Assembly: GCF_004684345.1 (NCBI RefSeq) | Contig: NZ_CP038469.1 | Coordinates: forward strand, 2,666,001 to 2,730,000 | Direction: 5' to 3' | DNA from: Citrobacter tructae | GTDB taxonomy: Bacteria > Pseudomonadota > Gammaproteobacteria > Enterobacterales > Enterobacteriaceae | DNA: 64,000 bases | Part shown: piece by piece, positions 59,983-64,000 of the stretch | Position numbering within the stretch: the stretch's first letter is position 1 | Layout: every line of letters starts with the position of its first letter | Made by a program: the position numbers and the translations under genes | Notes under the pieces: model-generated | Database searches by the model: none | What the model was told of the DNA's origin: nothing | The model's input: only the letters and a program-made list of their open reading frames with translations

Positions 59983-61647
59983 TTAAAACGTTTCCCAGTT
60001 CTCACCAGCATCCGTCACCGCAGCTTTACGCGGTTGGGCTGTAGTCGATACCGGTTTTGCTGCAGCAACGTCGCGCGCACGCTTTTGATCGTGCTGAATA
60101 CGGAACACCGCAACGGCCTGGGTCAGACGGCTGGCCTGTTCTTCCAGCGCCGCAGCGGCGGCAGCGGACTCTTCCACCAGCGAGGCGTTCTGTTGCGTCA
60201 CGCGATCCATCTCCGCAACAGCCAGACCAACCTGATCAATGCCACGACTCTGCTCGTCAGATGCTGAAGCTATTTCGCCCATGATATCGGTCACGCGGGT
60301 CACCGCATTGACGATCTCATCCATGGTTTCACCAGCGCTTTCGACCAGCGTTGAACCGACATCCACGCGGCTGACCGAGTCTTCAATCAGGCTCTTGATC
60401 TCGCGCGCGGCCTGCGCACTGCGCTGGGCCAGGTTACGCACTTCACCGGCAACCACCGCAAAACCACGACCCTGTTCACCCGCGCGTGCCGCTTCTACCG
60501 CTGCGTTGAGTGCCAGAATATTGGTCTGGAAAGCAATGCCGTCGATAACGCTAATAATATCGGCAATTTTCTGCGAACTAGAGGCGATGTCACGCATGGT
60601 TTGCACCACGTTATCCACCACTTTGCCGCCTTTCTGCGCCGTTTCAGAAGCACTTAGCGCCAGATGGCTGGCCTGGCGCGCATTTTCGGCGTTCTGCTTC
60701 ACGGTTGCCGTCAGTTCTTCCATGCTGGCAGCGGTTTCCTCGAGAGAAGCCGCCTGCTGCTCGGTACGCGAAGAGAGATCGTTATTGCCCATCGCGATCT
60801 CGCTGGCACCGCTGTAAATCGCATTGGCACCGTTACGCACATCACCTACGGTGCTCATCAGCTCACCTTGCATGTGACGCAGGCTTTCGGCCAGTTGCCC
60901 AATCTCGTTGGAACCTTCCACGTCGATACGCTTCACCAGGTCACCGCTGGCAATATGGCGAATGCTGTCGATCAGACGATTCATCGGAGAGATAAGGGTA
61001 AGTTTGATGCCAAACCAAACCGCGACAATTGCCGCCAGCACGGTGAGCAGCACAATCACCAGTACCCACATCGCCTGGCTGTAAGAGCTGTTGTTATCGG
61101 CAACTGCGATGTCATACAGGCGATCGTTCTGCTGCATATAGCTGATATATGCTTTCTCAAAACCATCCTGATAACTTTGCGTAGGTTGATCAAAGAACGC
61201 GTTGATCTTCCCGTCACCCAGCAACTGGATCAGTTCCGCCAGCGCGCCGTGGTAGATGTCATAGGTGCGGTTGATCTCCTGAAACGCGGCTTCGCTTTGA
61301 CGCGGATCGCGCGGCAGCGATTCATAAACTGCCCAGTTCTTTTCCGTCAGTTTCAGCGCTGTGCTCGCCACTTGCATCAGTTCCGCCACGGTCGCACCGC
61401 TGCCAATATTGCTCTGATCCATCATGTAGCGAATACCCGCCCGGTTAAGGGTATTACGCGTTTGCAGCAATTCAACCCAGGTCCCATTAAGAGCAGACTG
61501 CTGCTGGCGAATGGTTTGCAGAACGGTAAAATTCTCTTTGTCATTCTTCAGTGAGTTAAAGAACAACCCGCCCGAGGCAAGTTGTAAAAGGCCAAACAGC
61601 GCCAATACCAGCAGTAAGCTGGTAACAATCTTCATTCGTTTTAACAT
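59983..61647 (-). CDS. tsr: Methyl-accepting chemotaxis protein Tsr (serine receptor)
   Basis: This 554-residue chemoreceptor has an N-terminal helix (about 10-30), a periplasmic four-helix sensor with the serine-binding arginine in LLQTRNTLNRAGIRY (about 59-73), and a second helix (about 190-212). A HAMP domain (about 214-268) and the signalling hairpin with EEQ-type methylation helices and the tip SDEQSRGIDQVG complete it. It ends with the CheR-binding pentapeptide NWETF. A near-perfect sigma-28 promoter lies upstream. Confidence 0.97.
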   Translation of the reverse strand: MLKRMKIVTSLLLVLALFGLLQLASGGLFFNSLKNDKENFTVLQTIRQQQSALNGTWVELLQTRNTLNRAGIRYMMDQSNIGSGATVAELMQVASTALKLTEKNWAVYESLPRDPRQSEAAFQEINRTYDIYHGALAELIQLLGDGKINAFFDQPTQSYQDGFEKAYISYMQQNDRLYDIAVADNNSSYSQAMWVLVIVLLTVLAAIVAVWFGIKLTLISPMNRLIDSIRHIASGDLVKRIDVEGSNEIGQLAESLRHMQGELMSTVGDVRNGANAIYSGASEIAMGNNDLSSRTEQQAASLEETAASMEELTATVKQNAENARQASHLALSASETAQKGGKVVDNVVQTMRDIASSSQKIADIISVIDGIAFQTNILALNAAVEAARAGEQGRGFAVVAGEVRNLAQRSAQAAREIKSLIEDSVSRVDVGSTLVESAGETMDEIVNAVTRVTDIMGEIASASDEQSRGIDQVGLAVAEMDRVTQQNASLVEESAAAAAALEEQASRLTQAVAVFRIQHDQKRARDVAAAKPVSTTAQPRKAAVTDAGENWETF

Positions 61648-61678
61648 GTTTTCTCTTTCCGCTAGACAGATGTCAGAA

Positions 61679-61705
61679 TTTTCGGCCTGAAAAGAGAAAA
61701 CTTTA
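61679..61705 (-). promoter_or_regulatory. Sigma-28 (FliA) flagellar promoter of tsr
   Basis: The minus strand has TAAAGTTT (61705-61698), an 11-bp spacer and GCCGAAAA (61686-61679), matching the FliA consensus TAAAGTTT-N11-GCCGATAA. The start site lies about 30 bp before the tsr ATG. Confidence 0.93.
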
Positions 61706-61788
61706 CGAAATTCGTGCTAACTGAATCGATCTCAGCATCGACGAATTGTCGTTCCCCGCCACCCGACAGAGATCAAAACGGGATTATT

Positions 61789-61804
61789 AGTGATCTAAAT
61801 CACA
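61789..61804 (+). promoter_or_regulatory. CRP site ahead of btsT
   Basis: AGTGATCTAAATCACA contains the perfect core GTGA-N6-TCAC of the CRP consensus TGTGA-N6-TCACA, with only one outer mismatch. It lies about 210 bp before btsT. Confidence 0.75.
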
Positions 61805-61832
61805 TAATAATCCCCACTTACCGGCCCCCGAA

Positions 61833-61860
61833 ACCACTTGCTGACACTAGGGACCGCTTA
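61833..61860 (+). promoter_or_regulatory. Direct repeat resembling BtsR (YehT) sites
   Basis: ACCACTTG (61833-61840) and ACCGCTTA (61853-61860) repeat in direct orientation 20 bp apart. The BtsR motif is described as ACC(A/G)CT(C/T)A in tandem; the first copy has G as its last base. BtsSR senses pyruvate and activates btsT. Confidence 0.65.
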
Positions 61861-62013
61861 AGCTGACATACAACCACTCACTTATTTACCTTACTTTACG
61901 CGCGTAATTGTCTGGCAAGATCCTCTGCAGCATAGCAGTCAATTTATCTCCTCAAACACAAGATCAAACCCAAGCGGCTTCGGCCAATTATTAATCTAAT
62001 ACCAGGTTTTACT

Positions 62014-64000
62014 ATGGATACGAAAAAGATATTCAAGCACATACCTTGGGTGATTCTCGGAATCATCGGTGCTTTCTGCCTCTCGGTAGTGGCCTTACGT
62101 CGGGGTGAACACATCAGCGCCCTGTGGATCGTGGTCGCCTCTGTCTCCGTTTATCTGGTGGCCTATCGTTACTACAGTCTGTACATCGCCCAGAAAGTGA
62201 TGAAACTTGACCCCACGCGTGCCACGCCGGCGGTCATCAACAACGACGGTTTGAACTACGTACCGACCAACCGTAACGTATTGTTCGGTCACCACTTTGC
62301 CGCTATCGCTGGTGCTGGTCCGCTGGTTGGGCCGGTACTGGCCGCACAGATGGGCTACCTGCCCGGTACGCTGTGGCTGCTGGCGGGCGTGGTGCTGGCC
62401 GGTGCGGTGCAGGACTTCATGGTGCTGTTTATCTCTTCTCGCCGTAACGGCGCGTCTCTCGGTGAGATGATCAAAGAAGAGATGGGCCCGGTACCGGGAA
62501 CCATTGCGCTGTTCGGCTGCTTCTTAATCATGATCATCATCCTGGCGGTGCTGGCGTTGATCGTGGTGAAAGCGCTGGCGGAAAGCCCGTGGGGTGTATT
62601 CACAGTCTGCTCAACCGTACCAATCGCGCTGTTCATGGGTATCTACATGCGCTTCCTGCGCCCAGGACGCGTGGGCGAAGTGTCAGTGATTGGTATCGTG
62701 CTGCTGGTTGCCTCCATCTACTTCGGCGGCGTGATTGCTCACGACCCGTACTGGGGCCCGGCGCTGACCTTTAAAGACACCACCATTACCTTTACGCTTA
62801 TCGGCTACGCATTTATCTCCGCGCTGCTGCCGGTATGGCTGATCCTCGCCCCGCGCGACTATCTGGCCACCTTCCTGAAAATCGGCGTTATCGTCGGTCT
62901 GGCGGTAGGTATCGTTATCCTTAACCCAGAGCTGAAAATGCCGGCGATGACCCAGTACATTGACGGTACCGGCCCGCTGTGGAAAGGTGCGCTGTTCCCG
63001 TTCCTGTTCATCACCATCGCCTGTGGTGCGGTGTCTGGCTTCCACGCGCTGATCGCCTCCGGTACTACACCGAAGCTGCTGGCCTGTGAAACCGACGCGC
63101 GTTTCATTGGTTATGGCGCGATGCTGATGGAATCCTTCGTGGCGATTATGGCGCTGGTTGCCGCTTCCATCATCGAGCCAGGTCTGTACTTCGCAATGAA
63201 CACCCCGCCTGCGGGCCTTGGCATCACCATGCCGAACCTGCATGAAATGGGTGGCGAGAACGGGCCGCTGATTATGGCGCAGCTGAAAGACGTTACCGCA
63301 CACGCAGCGGCAACCGTCAGCTCTTGGGGCTTCGTGATTTCGCCTGAGCAGATCCTGCAAACCGCGAAAGACATCGGCGAGCCGTCCGTTCTGAACCGCG
63401 CAGGTGGCGCACCAACGCTGGCTGTCGGTATTGCTCACGTGTTCCACAAAGTACTGCCGATGGCTGACATGGGCTTCTGGTACCACTTCGGTATTCTGTT
63501 TGAAGCGCTGTTCATCCTGACCGCACTGGATGCAGGTACCCGTTCTGGCCGCTTTATGCTGCAAGATTTACTGGGTAACTTCGTTCCGTTCCTGAAGAAA
63601 ACTGACTCCCTGGTTGCCGGTATTGTTGGTACTGCGGGCTGTGTAGGCCTGTGGGGCTACCTGCTGTATCAGGGCGTGGTTGACCCATTGGGCGGCGTTA
63701 AGAGCCTGTGGCCGCTGTTCGGTATCTCTAACCAGATGCTGGCCGCCGTGGCGCTGGTTCTGGGCACCGTGGTACTGGTTAAAATGCAGCGTACCAAATA
63801 CATCTGGGTAACCGTGGTTCCGGCAGTATGGCTGCTTATCTGCACCACCTGGGCGCTGGGTCTGAAACTGTTCAGCACCAACCCGCAGATGGAAGGCTTC
63901 TTCTTTATGGCAAGTCAGTACAAAGAGAAGATTGCTAACGGCGGTGAACTGACAGCACAGCAAATCGCCAACATGAACCATATCGTCATCAACAACTACA
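62014..64000 (+). CDS. btsT: Pyruvate:proton symporter BtsT (YjiY), 3' end cut by window
   Basis: The ATG at 62014 opens a frame with no stop to the window end, encoding the first 662 residues of a CstA-family transporter (E. coli BtsT has 716). It begins MDTKKIFKHIPWVILG and has many helices. GHHFAAIAGAGPLVGPVLAAQ (about 90-110) and GFHALIASGTTPKLL mark the family. It brings in pyruvate under nutrient limitation and is induced by BtsSR and CRP. AGG precedes the start. Confidence 0.95.
   Translation, partial: MDTKKIFKHIPWVILGIIGAFCLSVVALRRGEHISALWIVVASVSVYLVAYRYYSLYIAQKVMKLDPTRATPAVINNDGLNYVPTNRNVLFGHHFAAIAGAGPLVGPVLAAQMGYLPGTLWLLAGVVLAGAVQDFMVLFISSRRNGASLGEMIKEEMGPVPGTIALFGCFLIMIIILAVLALIVVKALAESPWGVFTVCSTVPIALFMGIYMRFLRPGRVGEVSVIGIVLLVASIYFGGVIAHDPYWGPALTFKDTTITFTLIGYAFISALLPVWLILAPRDYLATFLKIGVIVGLAVGIVILNPELKMPAMTQYIDGTGPLWKGALFPFLFITIACGAVSGFHALIASGTTPKLLACETDARFIGYGAMLMESFVAIMALVAASIIEPGLYFAMNTPPAGLGITMPNLHEMGGENGPLIMAQLKDVTAHAAATVSSWGFVISPEQILQTAKDIGEPSVLNRAGGAPTLAVGIAHVFHKVLPMADMGFWYHFGILFEALFILTALDAGTRSGRFMLQDLLGNFVPFLKKTDSLVAGIVGTAGCVGLWGYLLYQGVVDPLGGVKSLWPLFGISNQMLAAVALVLGTVVLVKMQRTKYIWVTVVPAVWLLICTTWALGLKLFSTNPQMEGFFFMASQYKEKIANGGELTAQQIANMNHIVINNY

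Larger units (their letters stand above)
61648..62013. other. Regulatory intergenic region between tsr and btsT
   Basis: About 365 bp between divergent genes. The tsr side carries its sigma-28 promoter. The btsT side carries a CRP-type site and an 8-bp direct repeat, listed separately. No gene is seen between. Confidence 0.7.

Noticed and set aside
60664..61554. 296-codon open frame opposite tsr
   Set aside because: Shadow of tsr; no ribosome-binding site or domain.
62683..63564. 293-codon minus-strand frame inside btsT
   Set aside because: btsT reads uninterrupted on the plus strand to the window end; the minus frame is low-complexity His/Arg/Gln text.

Overview
This window is a contiguous stretch of an enterobacterial chromosome spanning the region equivalent to about 99.0-0.3 min of the E. 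coli K-12 map. It reads in the opposite orientation to K-12, from just outside dnaK (left edge) through satP, mog, talB, thrABC, arcA, creABCD, rob, trpR, slt, ettA, nadR, radA, serB, lplA, the deo operon, osmY, prfC, rsmC, the leu tRNA array, fhuF, bglJ/yjjQ, yjjPB, dnaTC, opgB and lgo to tsr and the start of btsT. Protein similarity to recalled E. coli and Salmonella proteins is very high. The extra or missing genes fit a Citrobacter-like member of the E. coli/Salmonella/Citrobacter group: an MHS transporter beside mog, a membrane diguanylate cyclase beside the leu tRNAs, and no yaaW, yaaX or yjjJ. The genus is an inference.

Layout. 1-6.3 kb: outward heat-shock promoter of dnaK, yaaI, satP, an MHS transporter, mogA, talB, alanine-type symporter yaaJ. 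6.3-13.4 kb: yaaA and the threonine operon thrLABC with its leader peptide and attenuator, then yjtD and the tiny gene yjjY. 13.5-20.9 kb: arcA, the creABCD system with a cre-tag in front of creD, rob, gpmB, yjjX, trpR with its own operator. 21-30.3 kb: slt, ettA, nadR, radA, serB, ytjB, lplA. 30.4-37.4 kb: deoCABD (nucleoside catabolism) with two DeoR palindromes 601 bp apart, an ERIC element between deoB and deoD, and the glycyl-radical pair yjjI/yjjW. 37.4-45 kb: yjjV, yjjU, ytjA, osmY, prfC, yjjG, rimI, holD, rsmC. 45.1-50 kb: three tRNA-Leu(CAG) genes and the most variable segment (DUF1435 membrane protein, GGDEF protein, fhuF, YbaK-like protein, bglJ/yjjQ). 50-56 kb: yjjPB succinate exporter, dnaT/dnaC primosome genes, yjjA, opgB. 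56-64 kb: the L-galactonate genes lgoD/lgoR/lgoT, chemoreceptor tsr with a sigma-28 promoter, and the pyruvate transporter btsT, which is cut by the right edge.

Most of the window is conserved core genome, and I see no phage, insertion sequence, CRISPR array or defence island. The most interesting unexplained signal is non-coding. Upstream of yjjP (about 50216-50360) there is a plausible promoter, an intrinsic-terminator-like hairpin with a U-run, and an upstream segment that could pair with the 3' arm of that hairpin, which is the layout of an attenuator or riboswitch-type leader. Other points worth a look are the two variant tRNA-Leu copies, the GTG-started yjjY, the changed thrL peptide, the DeoR operator inside yjjI, and the accessory genes around the leu tRNAs.
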